This document shows positions 25,172 through 34,028 of a DNA stretch of 64,000 nucleotides, piece by piece (the first letter of the stretch is position 1; every line of letters starts with the position of its first letter). The stretch comes from SZUA-309 sp965233675 (GTDB taxonomy: Bacteria > Pseudomonadota > Gammaproteobacteria > Pseudomonadales > Azotimanducaceae). Below the pieces are notes generated by a model, which saw only the letters and a program-made list of their open reading frames with translations, had not been told where the DNA came from and searched no databases. The position numbers and the translations under genes are program-made. The DNA lies in NCBI GenBank assembly GCA_965233675.1, contig OZ247498.1, positions 1,550,001 to 1,614,000 of the forward strand. The letters run 5' to 3'.

Positions 25172-26545
25172 TTACCGGCGCTCCGGACTGAAGCGGAGCA
25201 CCAGATAGCCTGAGACACCGGCAACCAGAGACGTGGCCATGATGGCCTGCTTGGCCACATCGAGCAGCGCGCCGCCGCCGAAGCTGAGCGATGCGATGAA
25301 CAGAGCCATGGTAAAGCCGATCCCGCCGAGTAGACCAAGCCCCAGAAGATGCCAGTTCGTCAGTGCCGCGGGAGGCGTGGCCAGGCCAGTCACCCGCCCT
25401 ACCGCCACGCCGGCCAGAATACCGAGGGGCTTGCCCAGCAGGAGCCCGAGCAGAATTCCGGCACTCAGTTCGCTCTGCCAGGCTCGGGAAACGGCCTGAG
25501 CGTCAATCACCACGCCGGCATTCACGAAGGCAAAGACGGGCATCACCACGAAACTCACCGGCTTCTCGAGCAGTTGCTCCCAGCGCTTGAGGGGTACCGT
25601 GGCATCGCGCGCTGCATCCAGCAGACGCTGGGCGGATGCGTGCTGTTCGGGTGCTTCGAGAATGGTGTCTGCCTCCGGGTCGTGCTTCGCCCGGAAGCCG
25701 GAAAGTTTCTGACTGACTTCCCGCGCGAATCGATCCCGGCCGATGGCCGGTTTGACCGGTGCGAACATGGCCACCACCACACCCGCCAGGGTCCCGTGAA
25801 AACCCACCGCCAGAAATGATGCCCAGAGTGCCACGCCGGTGAGCACATAGAGCCAGCCTCTGCGCACCCCGCTCAGATTCAGCAGCGCCAGGATGGCCAC
25901 GATCAGAGCGGTGACCGGAAGCTGCTCGATCTGCAGATTTTCCGTATAGAACAGTGCGATCACCGTGATTGCGCCGAGGTCGTCGACGATGGCAAGGCCG
26001 ACCAGAAAGGCCCGGGCGGCCAGTGGCACACGCTCACGGAGAAAGACGAGGATCATCAAAGCAAAGGCGGTGTCGGTGGCCATGGGAACCGCCCAGGCCT
26101 GCCGGATCGATGCATCGCTGACAACCGCCAGAAACAGGCCAGCCGGCACCAGCATCCCACCGATGGCGGCCGCCAGCACCGCACCCGCCTGCCCGGGCCT
26201 GCTCAACTGGCCCACCAGGAACTCTCTTTTCAGTTCCAAGCCGAGGAGGAGAAAGAACACGGCCATCAGTCCATCGTTGACCCAGTGCTCGAGGGAAAGC
26301 GCGAAGACGGAATCGGAAACAGCCAGGCCGAAAGACACTTCTCTGGCTTCGAAGTAAACGGGCCCCCAGGGGGAATTCGCGAACAGCAGCGCCAGCGCCG
26401 TGGCCCCAAGCAGGAGCCAGCCTGAGCCGGACTGAGAGGTAATGAAGCTCTGAAACGGCTCCATCAGACGACCGACCTGCCCCTCCAGCGGCGCCTCGAT
26501 GGCATCCTGTGCGTCTTCCGGTGCTTCGTCTGAATTTTTTGTCAT
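25172..26545 (-). CDS. nhaA: Na+/H+ antiporter NhaA
   Basis: A 457-residue electrogenic sodium/proton antiporter of the inner membrane, which exports Na+ and controls pH. About twelve membrane segments are visible. Key motifs: PMATDTAFALMILVFL (the Asp of the TM IV crossing), GLAIVDDLGAITVIALFY (the paired Asp-Asp ion site in TM V) and LLLGKPLGILAG (the conserved Lys in TM X). It is longer than the 388-residue E. coli enzyme because of an insertion (RAKHDPEADTILEAPEQHASAQ) in the cytosolic loop and an acidic N-terminus (MTKNSDEAPEDAQDAIEA). ATG 26545 is preferred over the earlier ATG 26635, which adds a non-conserved stretch; neither has a clear ribosome site. Its presence suits a saline habitat. 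Confidence 0.94.
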   Translation of the reverse strand: MTKNSDEAPEDAQDAIEAPLEGQVGRLMEPFQSFITSQSGSGWLLLGATALALLFANSPWGPVYFEAREVSFGLAVSDSVFALSLEHWVNDGLMAVFFLLLGLELKREFLVGQLSRPGQAGAVLAAAIGGMLVPAGLFLAVVSDASIRQAWAVPMATDTAFALMILVFLRERVPLAARAFLVGLAIVDDLGAITVIALFYTENLQIEQLPVTALIVAILALLNLSGVRRGWLYVLTGVALWASFLAVGFHGTLAGVVVAMFAPVKPAIGRDRFAREVSQKLSGFRAKHDPEADTILEAPEQHASAQRLLDAARDATVPLKRWEQLLEKPVSFVVMPVFAFVNAGVVIDAQAVSRAWQSELSAGILLGLLLGKPLGILAGVAVGRVTGLATPPAALTNWHLLGLGLLGGIGFTMALFIASLSFGGGALLDVAKQAIMATSLVAGVSGYLVLRFSPERR

Positions 26546-26656
26546 GAGGCTATTGGCATGCAAGTACCGCTCCGCCGTGCGCCCGCCCCAGGCGATGCGC
26601 GCGACTGCGATCGAATGAAACACCATCCACCGCACTGAGTCGGAGTAGAACCCGCA

Positions 26657-28003
26657 CTAGGCCTCAGGCGGCTCGTCTGCAGCGTATTCGTTCAGGCGGT
26701 TGTAGAGCGTTTTCAGTGAGATCCCAAGGGAGTCCGCCGCCTGCTGCTTATCACCTTCGTAAGTTTCCAGCGCAGCCATGATCAGCTTCTTCTCGGCTTC
26801 TTCCACGGTCGCCGTAGCAGCGACCCGGATATAGTCGCCCGGCGCGGATTCAGTCTCTTCAAGATTCCTGAGATGTTCAGGCTCGATGGATTCATTGGCG
26901 AGAATGAAGGCTCTTTCCAGCGTGCTCTGCAATTCGCGCACGTTGCCCGGCCAGGCATAGCTTTCGAGCCGGCTGAGGGCCGCTTCCGAAATACCGATGG
27001 CGGAATCGTTGGTCTTGTTCAGTTCATTGAGGAAGAAACCGGCAAGACCACGAATGTCTTCTCCGCGGGCTCTGAGCGGTGGCAGGCGCAGAGGGAACCT
27101 GGCGATCCGGAAGTACAGATCCTCACGGAGCAGCCCCTGCTCTATCGCTTCCTCCGGCTCCCGGTTGGTGGCGGCAATGATCCGTGCATCGCTGTACTGA
27201 TCCGTCTCGCCACCCACCCGCCGATACTGAGACAGTTCCAGCACCCGCAGCAGTTTGGCCTGCAACTCGATGGGCATTTCGGTGACCTCGTCCAGGAACA
27301 ACGTGCCCCCGTGGGCACGCTCGAAATAGCCCTCATGCCTGCGGACAGCGCCGCTGAATGCGCCTTTCTCGTGGCCGAACAACTCACTCTCGAACAGTTC
27401 CTTGGGAATCGCTGCACAGTTCATCGCAACGAACTCCGACTCCGCGCGATCACTGAACAGGTGCAGTGACCGGGCCACCAGTTCCTTGCCCGTACCGGAC
27501 TCACCGATCAGCAACACGCTGGTTTCGGTGGCAGCCACCTTACGCATGGTTCGATAGAGCTTGCGCATGGCTGACGAGCCGCCGCGGAGAAGACCGAACT
27601 GGTCGATGGTGGCATTCGGCTCACCATCGGCGTATCCATCCGACATTTCCGCGAGCAGGTCGGTCAGTAGAGAACGGATGAATACCGGGTCGAACGGTTT
27701 ATGAAAGAAGTAGGTTGCCCCCTGTGCGATTCCCCGGTTGACCAGGTCGGGCTCGTCCAGCGCGTTCATCAGGATAATCTCGTTCGCTGTTGCCACCGCA
27801 GGATGTGCGAGCAGGTCGACGCCGGTACCATCACTGCAATGCAGCGTCAGAAAAGCGATGGCGATGGGCTGCTCATCCAGCGTCTCACGGACGCCGGCCA
27901 GAGTGCTGTGACGCACCACTGCGAAGCCCTCGGCGGCGACGGCGTCCGCCAGCGCAGCGCCGTGCCCGGCGTCATCGTCGAGAATCAGAGCGATGGGTTT
28001 CAT
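26657..28003 (-). CDS. Sigma-54-dependent response regulator, NtrC family, with atypical receiver
   Basis: A 448-residue bacterial enhancer-binding protein: receiver (residues 1-115), AAA+ domain with Walker A GESGTGKELVARSLH, sigma-54 contact loop GAFSGA, Walker B GGTLFLDEVTEM and arginine-finger region, and a C-terminal Fis-type helix-turn-helix KQQAADSLGISLKTLYNRLN. The AAA+ and HTH parts look intact, though the loop is GAFSGA rather than the usual GAFTGA. The receiver is degenerate: the acidic pocket LILDDDAG and the lysine HKPFDP are kept, but the phosphoacceptor position reads FLTLHCSDG, with Thr for Asp. Phosphorylation by a kinase is therefore doubtful and activity may depend on another signal. 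The neighbour on the same strand is a universal stress protein gene. Confidence 0.9.
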   Translation of the reverse strand: MKPIALILDDDAGHGAALADAVAAEGFAVVRHSTLAGVRETLDEQPIAIAFLTLHCSDGTGVDLLAHPAVATANEIILMNALDEPDLVNRGIAQGATYFFHKPFDPVFIRSLLTDLLAEMSDGYADGEPNATIDQFGLLRGGSSAMRKLYRTMRKVAATETSVLLIGESGTGKELVARSLHLFSDRAESEFVAMNCAAIPKELFESELFGHEKGAFSGAVRRHEGYFERAHGGTLFLDEVTEMPIELQAKLLRVLELSQYRRVGGETDQYSDARIIAATNREPEEAIEQGLLREDLYFRIARFPLRLPPLRARGEDIRGLAGFFLNELNKTNDSAIGISEAALSRLESYAWPGNVRELQSTLERAFILANESIEPEHLRNLEETESAPGDYIRVAATATVEEAEKKLIMAALETYEGDKQQAADSLGISLKTLYNRLNEYAADEPPEA

Positions 28004-28118
28004 GCGGGATCCAGTTGCGCCATTCCCTGGCGCGGGAAGATCTTTATCTATCAGCGGCACCGGCAAAGCAAGCGCGGTGGCGGATCACGCTCAGGTCATG
28101 GTTTGGCACCACCCTCGA

Positions 28119-29318
28119 TCAGGCGGCCAGGTCGCTGCTTCTCGCACCCAGCCGCACCAGCGCCTGGCGTACAAGCTTGAGCTCATCGGGATCGAAAGTG
28201 GTTTCGTACACCTGTTGCGGCATTTTGCCCTCGTGCACGGCTTCATTCTCGAGTTCCTCTTCCCAGGCTTCGAGAATCAGCACCTTGCTCTGCCACGAAC
28301 GCTGCTCATCCCGAAGCACCACCAGCGGGGTCGCGTAGTGACGCCTCGGATGAACGAACAGATCCACCTCATTCGGTTGCGGTTGCGATTCCAGAACAGA
28401 GTGTGACAGCAGCGCCTGAGGCCGCGCCTGGGTTTTTGCGCCCATCTTCACATACAGCACATCGCAGGGTGCCCGGGTCAGCGTCGACTCGACTTCGCCA
28501 CCATGGACCAGCGCATCCCAGCGCGACTTCCCGCTTGCGCCCATCACGATCAGGCCGGCCTGCAGCGTCTCGGCGCTGCTGGCCAGGACGGAAGAGACCC
28601 CCCCTTCCTTAGCCACGATCTCGCCAGCGTGCTCAGCAACCCCGGTTGCCCGGGCGAAGGATTCGAGCGCCCGTGATCTGTCATCAATACCGGCCTGAAC
28701 CGCCTGCACGAGGTGAAACCGGGCGCTGAAGAGGCTGCCGATACCCCGGGCAGTATCCACGACCTCATAATCGAGGGCGCGCAATTCATCGGAGGCCGTC
28801 CGTGCACCTTCCGACACCGCGGCAACCACCCCGTGTTGAGGCCTCAGTCCCCGCTCGACAAACCAGACCGGCATACCGGTCTGACGGATAAACTGCGACA
28901 GACCATAGGTGGTGGTGGTCGCCGTACTGCCCTGTTCCGGCTTAGGCAGCAGCAACAGATCCGCTGGGGAAGCACGCAGCCAGTCCTCCAGCACTGCCGG
29001 ATCAAACGGCACCTGCAGCCCTTCGCAGCGCACGCCCACCCCCTCTTCTTCTTCGATCTGCCTCGCCAGCTCAGACAGGGCCTGACGAACCGGCAGCTGG
29101 GGCCCGGCCGGATCCGCGCCGGAAACGAGCGACTGCAGGTTGGACAGCAGCGACGGCGGGGATTGAAAACAGATCAACGTCAGCGCACTGCGGGTGCGGC
29201 GGACAATCCGCCGGGCCTGCTCGATCACGGGATTCGCGCTGATCGATGCCTCTGACTGATCGTCGAGATCAATCACAGCGACCAGATGGGTGTGGGAACA
29301 GGTGGCCGGTGACTGCAT
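28119..29318 (-). CDS. Universal stress protein with tandem Usp domains
   Basis: A 399-residue protein with two Usp-like alpha/beta domains. The first (residues 8-160) begins THLVAVIDLDDQSEASISANP and ends with LLLLPKPEQGSTATTTTYG. The second carries the ATP-type loop LIVMGASGKSRWDALVHGGEVESTLTRAPCDVLYVK (consensus G-2x-G-9x-G-S/T), so nucleotide binding is plausible. A C-terminal extension of about 100 residues (FVHPRRHYATPLVVLRDEQRSW...) is not part of the usual fold. The arrangement resembles E. coli UspE with an added tail. AAAGGAG lies seven bases before the ATG at 29318. It lies upstream of the NtrC-type regulator gene on the same strand; whether they form one operon is open. Confidence 0.83.
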   Translation of the reverse strand: MQSPATCSHTHLVAVIDLDDQSEASISANPVIEQARRIVRRTRSALTLICFQSPPSLLSNLQSLVSGADPAGPQLPVRQALSELARQIEEEEGVGVRCEGLQVPFDPAVLEDWLRASPADLLLLPKPEQGSTATTTTYGLSQFIRQTGMPVWFVERGLRPQHGVVAAVSEGARTASDELRALDYEVVDTARGIGSLFSARFHLVQAVQAGIDDRSRALESFARATGVAEHAGEIVAKEGGVSSVLASSAETLQAGLIVMGASGKSRWDALVHGGEVESTLTRAPCDVLYVKMGAKTQARPQALLSHSVLESQPQPNEVDLFVHPRRHYATPLVVLRDEQRSWQSKVLILEAWEEELENEAVHEGKMPQQVYETTFDPDELKLVRQALVRLGARSSDLAA

Positions 29319-29394
29319 GCTTCTCCTTTCGTTTCAGACGGTACGAAAGAACTACGCAGGAACCGTGCCGGAACCGACGCTCCGGATCCGGACA

Positions 29395-29425
29395 GGCGCT
29401 GAACCGGTCAGGCCGGTTCAGCGCC
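29395..29425. terminator. Perfect 13-bp hairpin between sodB and the Usp gene
   Basis: GGCGCTGAACCGG (29395-29407) and CCGGTTCAGCGCC (29413-29425) are exact inverted repeats around a five-base loop. The hairpin sits 110 bases past the sodB stop and 77 bases before the Usp start on the minus strand. It has no T-run on either side, so it may be a processing or attenuation structure rather than an intrinsic terminator. Confidence 0.4.
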
Positions 29426-29488
29426 TTCTACTCGACGGCCGATCAGCGCGATACTCGAACCCCGAATCTGCAGGAGTTGCAGACCGGG

Positions 29489-29503
29489 TTGTAAGTTTTA
29501 CAA
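29489..29503. promoter_or_regulatory. Small inverted repeat TTGTAA-N3-TTACAA
   Basis: TTGTAA at 29489-29494 and TTACAA at 29498-29503 are perfectly symmetrical in a local AT-rich patch 30 bases after sodB and about 170 bases upstream of the Usp gene. It may be an operator. It matches no consensus I can name with confidence. Confidence 0.25.
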
Positions 29504-29534
29504 GATCGCTCCGGCGGACGCCTTCAGGACCGGG

Positions 29535-30140
29535 TCAGGACGCCAGGCGGGCAAGCGCCGACTGCAGGTTGGACTCAGCGAACGTCCAGTTGACATAGCC
29601 ATTGATGAACTCGTCCACATAAGCACCACGATCGTTCTTGTAGTCGAGGTAGTAGGCATGCTCCCAGACATCCAGCGTGAGCAGCGGAACCCGTCCGTCC
29701 GTCAACGGCGTGCCCGCATTCGACGTCTGCTCCACAACGAGAGAACCGGTTCCTTCATCCAGCGCGAGCCAGGTCCAACCGGAACCAAACAGCCCTTTGG
29801 CAGCCGTGGCCAGCGCCTGTTCGAGGCCGGCCTGATCACCAAAAGCGTCGGCGATGAGCTGGCTGAACCGCTCATCGGTGATGGCGGTCGATGCCGGCGT
29901 CAGGCTGTCCCAGTAAAAGTCGTGATTCCACACCTGGGCGGCCAGATTGAACACCTGCCCTTCGCTGCTCCGTACGATGTCTACCAGTGACTTGTCCCGA
30001 TCGGCACCGGTGAGCGCCTGATCGAGTTTTGCGAGATAACCCGCGTGATGCTTCTGGTGGTGTACCCGCAGGGTTTCCGCCCCCAGAAAAGGGGCCAGGG
30101 CATCCTGGTCGTAGGGAAGTGGCTTCAGTTCAAAGTTCAT
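29535..30140 (-). CDS. sodB: Superoxide dismutase, iron type
   Basis: A 201-residue Fe/Mn-family superoxide dismutase that converts superoxide to H2O2 and O2 in the cytoplasm. Metal ligands are visible as the His of HHQKHHAGY, the His of VWNHDFYWDSL, and Asp/His of LLTLDVWEHAYYLDYKND. The sequence AAQVWNHDFYWDSL and SNAGTPL favour the iron type (Phe/Gln pattern near the second ligand), although metal choice cannot be proved from sequence alone. AAAAAGGAG lies directly before the ATG at 30140. The enzyme is a usual companion of stress proteins, and the Usp gene follows it on the same strand. Confidence 0.94.
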   Translation of the reverse strand: MNFELKPLPYDQDALAPFLGAETLRVHHQKHHAGYLAKLDQALTGADRDKSLVDIVRSSEGQVFNLAAQVWNHDFYWDSLTPASTAITDERFSQLIADAFGDQAGLEQALATAAKGLFGSGWTWLALDEGTGSLVVEQTSNAGTPLTDGRVPLLTLDVWEHAYYLDYKNDRGAYVDEFINGYVNWTFAESNLQSALARLAS

Positions 30141-30482
30141 GAGACTCCTTTTTGTCCGTCATTTTTCCGTAATTTAGCCGTCGTCTTCCTCGGAACGCTG
30201 AATTCACAGACGTTCCCGTTCATCCAGCGAATGATCGCCGAATCTCTGTTGCAGTAGTGTGAACGCAAGGATTGTGCCGACGGGTTGTCGAGTACCCGGC
30301 ACCCCATAGAGTGTGGCTGCTGATGCCCTATGCCTCGATTCGCTTCGAGTCCGGTCGCCGGGCGTGATCCGATGCAGCCGGGGGCGAGTTTACAGCGATC
30401 ATTCAGACCATCAATACCTTCGCGTTGGCGATGCGTCGGTCAGTGTGTACAGTGACGCTCAAGCACGACTTTCAGACACCTA
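30141..30482. other. Divergent intergenic region between sodB and the puuA-like gene
   Basis: This 342-base spacer contains the sodB ribosome site at the left edge, an AT-rich patch (about 30150-30180, including TTTTTCCGTAATTTAGC) that probably holds the sodB promoter, and a candidate promoter for the synthetase gene at its right edge. I see no gene, RNA or repeat in the middle part. Confidence 0.45.
30425..30453 (+). promoter_or_regulatory. Candidate sigma-70 promoter of the PuuA-like gene
   Basis: TTGGCG (30425-30430) and TACAGT (30448-30453) are spaced by exactly 17 bases, each matching four of six consensus positions, and lie 30 bases ahead of the start codon. It is a plausible but moderate promoter. 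Confidence 0.35.
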
Positions 30483-31802
30483 ATGAGCAAACCTGCTACC
30501 CCCTCAGAGTTGCCGGAGCGGCTCGAGCTGATCCTGCCTGACCTGAACGGCATCCCACGTGGCAAAGTGATCGATGGCGCCGATTTCGACCCGGAAAACC
30601 CACCCCACATGCCCGGTGCCATCTTCTTTCAGAGCTTGACCGGGCACTATGTGGACGCCATGTCGGCGTACAACCCGACGGATTCCGACGTACTCCTGGC
30701 ACCAGACTGGAACACGCTGCGGTCCGTACCCTGGAAAGGCACGAATCGTGCTCAGGTGCTGGTGGGTACCGTTGGCAAAGATGGCACACCCGTACCCTTC
30801 GACCCGCGCAACCTGCTGCTTCGCGTGCTGGATGCTTATGCGGACCTCGGGCTTTCACCCGTCATCGCCCCGGAAGTCGAGTTTTTCCTCCTGAACCCGC
30901 TCACCACGCACGCGCCGTTCGAGCCCGCCGTAGGTGCGCACGGTCGCCTCGAGCAGGGTGGCGAGGCCTTCAGTATCGACGCGCTGGGGAAGTACACCGC
31001 GTTCATTGACCGCCTGGAAAGCTGTTGCGCGGAGACCGGTCTTGCCCTCTCCGGCATCGTCCACGAGATGGGCCCGGCTCAGGTTGAACTCAATCTGGCA
31101 CACGGACCCGCACTCGACCGTGCGGACCAGCTGTTTCTGCTTAAGCGCGTGGTGAAAGCCTGCGCAGAGGCGGAAGGTTTCAATGCCAGCTTCATGGCCA
31201 AACCCCTGTCCGATCAGGCAGGCAGTGGCCTGCATCTGCATGTGAGCGCTTACCGGGATGGCGAAAACGTCTTTGCCCTGGAAAACGGGGTTGCCGGAGC
31301 GGCGCTGCGCCACTTCATCGGGGGTCTGGCCCACTACCTTCCAGATGCCTTCGCTCTGATTGCACCGAACGTGAACAGCTACAAGCGTTTTCGTCCGGAC
31401 TCTTCGGCGCCGATCAATCTGGCCTGGGGGTATGACAATCGCACCACCGGACTCAGGGTGCCCTTCGACAAGGATGCAAACGGACGGGTGGAAAACCGGG
31501 TGGCCGGTGCGGATGCCAACCCCTACCTGTGCGTGGCCGCCACCCTCGCCTGCGGTCTGCTCGGCATACAGGAAGCCATCGAACCGGCCGCCGCCGTCGA
31601 TTCGGATGCCTATGAAATGACGGCGGATCTGCCACGGGATCTCGGCCAGGCGCTGGACAGGCTGAACGCCAGCACCGCACTCGGAGAAATGCTCGGCGAA
31701 TCTTTCATCGACGTTTTCTCCGCCGTCAAGCGCGACGAGCTGAATGACTTCCAGAGCGAAGTTTCGCCCTGGGAGCGTCGCTATCTGGGCGCAGAACTTT
31801 GA
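30483..31802 (+). CDS. Glutamine-synthetase-family enzyme, gamma-glutamylputrescine synthetase-like (PuuA)
   Basis: A 439-residue ATP-dependent ligase of the type III-like glutamine synthetase family. The N-terminal beta-grasp domain (LILPDLNGIPRGKVIDGADF) is followed by the catalytic barrel with VIAPEVEFFLLNP (first Glu pair), IVHEMGPAQVELNL, then GFNASFMAKPLSDQAGSGLHLHVS (second metal/ATP region) and ENRVAGADANPYLCVAAT. This arrangement matches PuuA/GlnA3/4-like enzymes that glutamylate putrescine or other amines rather than ammonia. Context supports amine use: a PuuB-like oxidase follows with TTGA overlap, and a SpuC-like transaminase lies 2.2 kb further on. The start ATG 30483 lacks a strong ribosome site. 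Confidence 0.88.
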   Translation: MSKPATPSELPERLELILPDLNGIPRGKVIDGADFDPENPPHMPGAIFFQSLTGHYVDAMSAYNPTDSDVLLAPDWNTLRSVPWKGTNRAQVLVGTVGKDGTPVPFDPRNLLLRVLDAYADLGLSPVIAPEVEFFLLNPLTTHAPFEPAVGAHGRLEQGGEAFSIDALGKYTAFIDRLESCCAETGLALSGIVHEMGPAQVELNLAHGPALDRADQLFLLKRVVKACAEAEGFNASFMAKPLSDQAGSGLHLHVSAYRDGENVFALENGVAGAALRHFIGGLAHYLPDAFALIAPNVNSYKRFRPDSSAPINLAWGYDNRTTGLRVPFDKDANGRVENRVAGADANPYLCVAATLACGLLGIQEAIEPAAAVDSDAYEMTADLPRDLGQALDRLNASTALGEMLGESFIDVFSAVKRDELNDFQSEVSPWERRYLGAEL

Positions 31803-33109
31803 GCGGCAGAAAACGCCCAGGCGGTGACCCGGGCATCGGCTACGACGAATCCTGGTACTACCACACCGCGAAAGAGCTGACTGACTATCCCGGGCTGAAT
31901 GAGCACATCGAGGCCGATATCTGCGTCATCGGCGCTGGCTACACCGGTATATCCGCCGCGATCGAACTGGCGGACAAAGGTTATTCAGTAGCAGTCCTGG
32001 AAGCTCACAAGGTCGGCGCCGGTGCCTCCGGCCGCAACGGTGGCGTGCTCGGCATGGGCCAGCGCAAGGATCAGGATGAGCTGGAAAGCTGGCTTGGCGA
32101 TGATATCGCCGAGAAACTCTGGCAGATCGCCTGTGACGCGAACGATCTGGTCCGTGCACGCATTCAACGTTTCGGTATCGACTGCGATCTCAGCGACGGT
32201 GAACTCACTGTGGCGCACAAAGCGCGCTACGCCCAGGAGCTGTACGACTACGCCGATCATCTGGAGCGGCGCTACGGTTACACCGACCATCGACACGTCA
32301 GCGCGGAAGAGGTGCGCGACATGCTGGGCGTCGACACCTTCTACGGTGGCTATCTCGACCATCGGGCCGGTCATCTTCATCCATTGAACCTGGCGCTGGG
32401 CCAGGCGCGGGCTGCGACAGAGCTGGGCGTTCGCGTATACGAGGGATCCCGGGCCCAGTCCTACCGCGAAGACGGCAATGGCATTCACGTACGCACTGCC
32501 TCCGGTGAGGTGAGCGCGAAGTTTCTGATTCTCGCCTGCAACGGCTATCTGGGCGATCTCGGCCGGTTGTTCGAGGCCTACCAGATGCCGATCAACAACT
32601 TCGTTCTGGCCACGGAACCACTGGGTGAGGCGAGAGCCGGACAGATCAACCGGGACAACGTGGCCGTCGTGGATACCCGGTTCGTGGTGAACTACTTCCA
32701 CAACTCACCCGACCATCGATTGATCTTCGGGGGCGGCGAGAACTACAGCACCCGATTTCCCCGGGACATCCGTGCCTTTGTCAGAAAGCACATGCTGGCG
32801 GTTTATCCGGATCTGGAAGATGTGAAAATCGATTTCGGCTGGGGGGGCACCCTCGCCATCACCCTGCGACGCATGCCCCACTTCGGACGCCTCTCGCCAC
32901 ACATCTATTATGCTCAGGGTTATTCCGGTCACGGCATCGCCATGGCGAACATGGGTGGCAAGCTGGTGGCACAAGCCATCGCCGGTCAGGCGGAACGGTT
33001 CGATCTGTTCGCCAATCTCAAGCACCTGCCCTTCCCGGGTGGCCGACTGCTGCGCTGGCCCGGGCTCGTGGCCGGCATGCTCTACTATTCCCTGCTCGAT
33101 CGCTTCTGA
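31799..33109 (+). CDS. FAD-dependent gamma-glutamylputrescine oxidase-like enzyme (PuuB)
   Basis: A 436-residue DAO-family flavoenzyme. The nucleotide-binding fold is ADICVIGAGYTGISAAIELADKG, with VGAGASGRNGGVLGMGQR at the second FAD contact and IYYAQGYSGHGIAMANMGGK near the C-terminus. TTG 31799 overlaps the previous stop (TTGA), which strongly supports translational coupling with the PuuA-like synthetase and hence use of its gamma-glutamylated amine as substrate. Expected products are gamma-glutamylaminobutyraldehyde (if putrescine is the amine) and H2O2. It shares only family-level features with the second copy at 23798-25129. No PuuC dehydrogenase or PuuD hydrolase lies in the window. Confidence 0.9.
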   Translation: MSGRKRPGGDPGIGYDESWYYHTAKELTDYPGLNEHIEADICVIGAGYTGISAAIELADKGYSVAVLEAHKVGAGASGRNGGVLGMGQRKDQDELESWLGDDIAEKLWQIACDANDLVRARIQRFGIDCDLSDGELTVAHKARYAQELYDYADHLERRYGYTDHRHVSAEEVRDMLGVDTFYGGYLDHRAGHLHPLNLALGQARAATELGVRVYEGSRAQSYREDGNGIHVRTASGEVSAKFLILACNGYLGDLGRLFEAYQMPINNFVLATEPLGEARAGQINRDNVAVVDTRFVVNYFHNSPDHRLIFGGGENYSTRFPRDIRAFVRKHMLAVYPDLEDVKIDFGWGGTLAITLRRMPHFGRLSPHIYYAQGYSGHGIAMANMGGKLVAQAIAGQAERFDLFANLKHLPFPGGRLLRWPGLVAGMLYYSLLDRF

Positions 33110-33129
33110 ACTCCGGCAGGCGCGGGCAG

Positions 33130-33987
33130 CTAATCGCCATCTCTGTTCGACGGCACCGCCTGGGCCTCCTGAAGCTCCTCCCGCCATTCGAAGACGTTCA
33201 TCTCGATGAAGACAAAGGCCACGAGCCAGAGGAAGGCATCCCAGAAATCCAGAAATTCTCCCTCCACCCCCCAGTACAGCGCGGCCAGGAAGAGAATGCC
33301 GTAGAGCAGATACTTGGCGTACTGACTGAAAGCCAGCCAGGCGCCTTCCAGCACTCCCCGCACCTGGAGCCGCACGTCCAGTTCGAGCAACGCCACAACC
33401 AGCAACCAGGTGCCGGAATTGATCACATCCACCCAACCCAGACGAACCGTATCCTGCCAGACAGCGACCTCGGCGAGTATGGCAGCACCCGCCAGATGAA
33501 ACAGGCCGCCAGTCGTCTCTATCGCCCCGCAGTTTTCAGGCCCCAGCAGTTCATACTCATCCAGCGTGAGCAACATCGAGTAATCCTCCAGCGTGCACAG
33601 CGCCGGTAGCGAACCCGGGCTCACAAATTCGTAGCCGTACAGGCCGACCAGCCTCGAGGCATAGCCGTAGAAGGCATAGACGATGAACCCATAGCAGACC
33701 GCGCGCAGTGTGCGGATTCCCGTGGACAGAGGGGGATTCAGCTTCTCGTCGGGAATCTGATAGGTCTCGAGTTCGAAGAGCAGCAGCAGAATGACCCAGG
33801 CCAGGGTATCGATGCTGGCCGCGAAGGCGGTGATGATTTCCGCAAGGGGGACTGACGCACCGAACAGGTGCCCGGAAGCATCCCACTCGTCATCGAAGAA
33901 CAGCAGCACGTTCACCGCAAGCAGGATGTAGACGGTGAACTTGAACCATTCGTGCCAGGGTAACCGGTTCACCTCGGCGTCGCTCAC
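33130..33987 (-). CDS. Hypothetical membrane protein with about seven helices
   Basis: A 285-residue integral membrane protein, unrecognised. Hydrophobic helices begin near residues 18 (FTVYILLAVNVLLFF), 58 (TLAWVILLLLFELETY), 95 (VCYGFIVYAFYGYASRLVG), 165 (HLAGAAILAEVAVW), 190 (WLLVVALLELDVRLQV), 222 (YLLYGILFLAALYWGVEG) and 247 (FLWLVAFVFIEMNVFEW). Charged residues within helices (ELE, ELD, IEMN) are repeated at similar positions, so an ion-conducting or metal-linked role is possible but not shown. Two cysteines (LCTLED, ENCGAIE) lie in an outward loop. GTG 33987 follows GGGAGGCACAG. It is convergent with the PuuB gene and upstream of the transaminase gene on the same strand. Confidence 0.72.
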   Translation of the reverse strand: MSDAEVNRLPWHEWFKFTVYILLAVNVLLFFDDEWDASGHLFGASVPLAEIITAFAASIDTLAWVILLLLFELETYQIPDEKLNPPLSTGIRTLRAVCYGFIVYAFYGYASRLVGLYGYEFVSPGSLPALCTLEDYSMLLTLDEYELLGPENCGAIETTGGLFHLAGAAILAEVAVWQDTVRLGWVDVINSGTWLLVVALLELDVRLQVRGVLEGAWLAFSQYAKYLLYGILFLAALYWGVEGEFLDFWDAFLWLVAFVFIEMNVFEWREELQEAQAVPSNRDGD

Positions 33988-34028
33988 CTGTGCCTCCCGT
34001 ACGGTCCTGTGCGCTTGTGGACGTCCAC

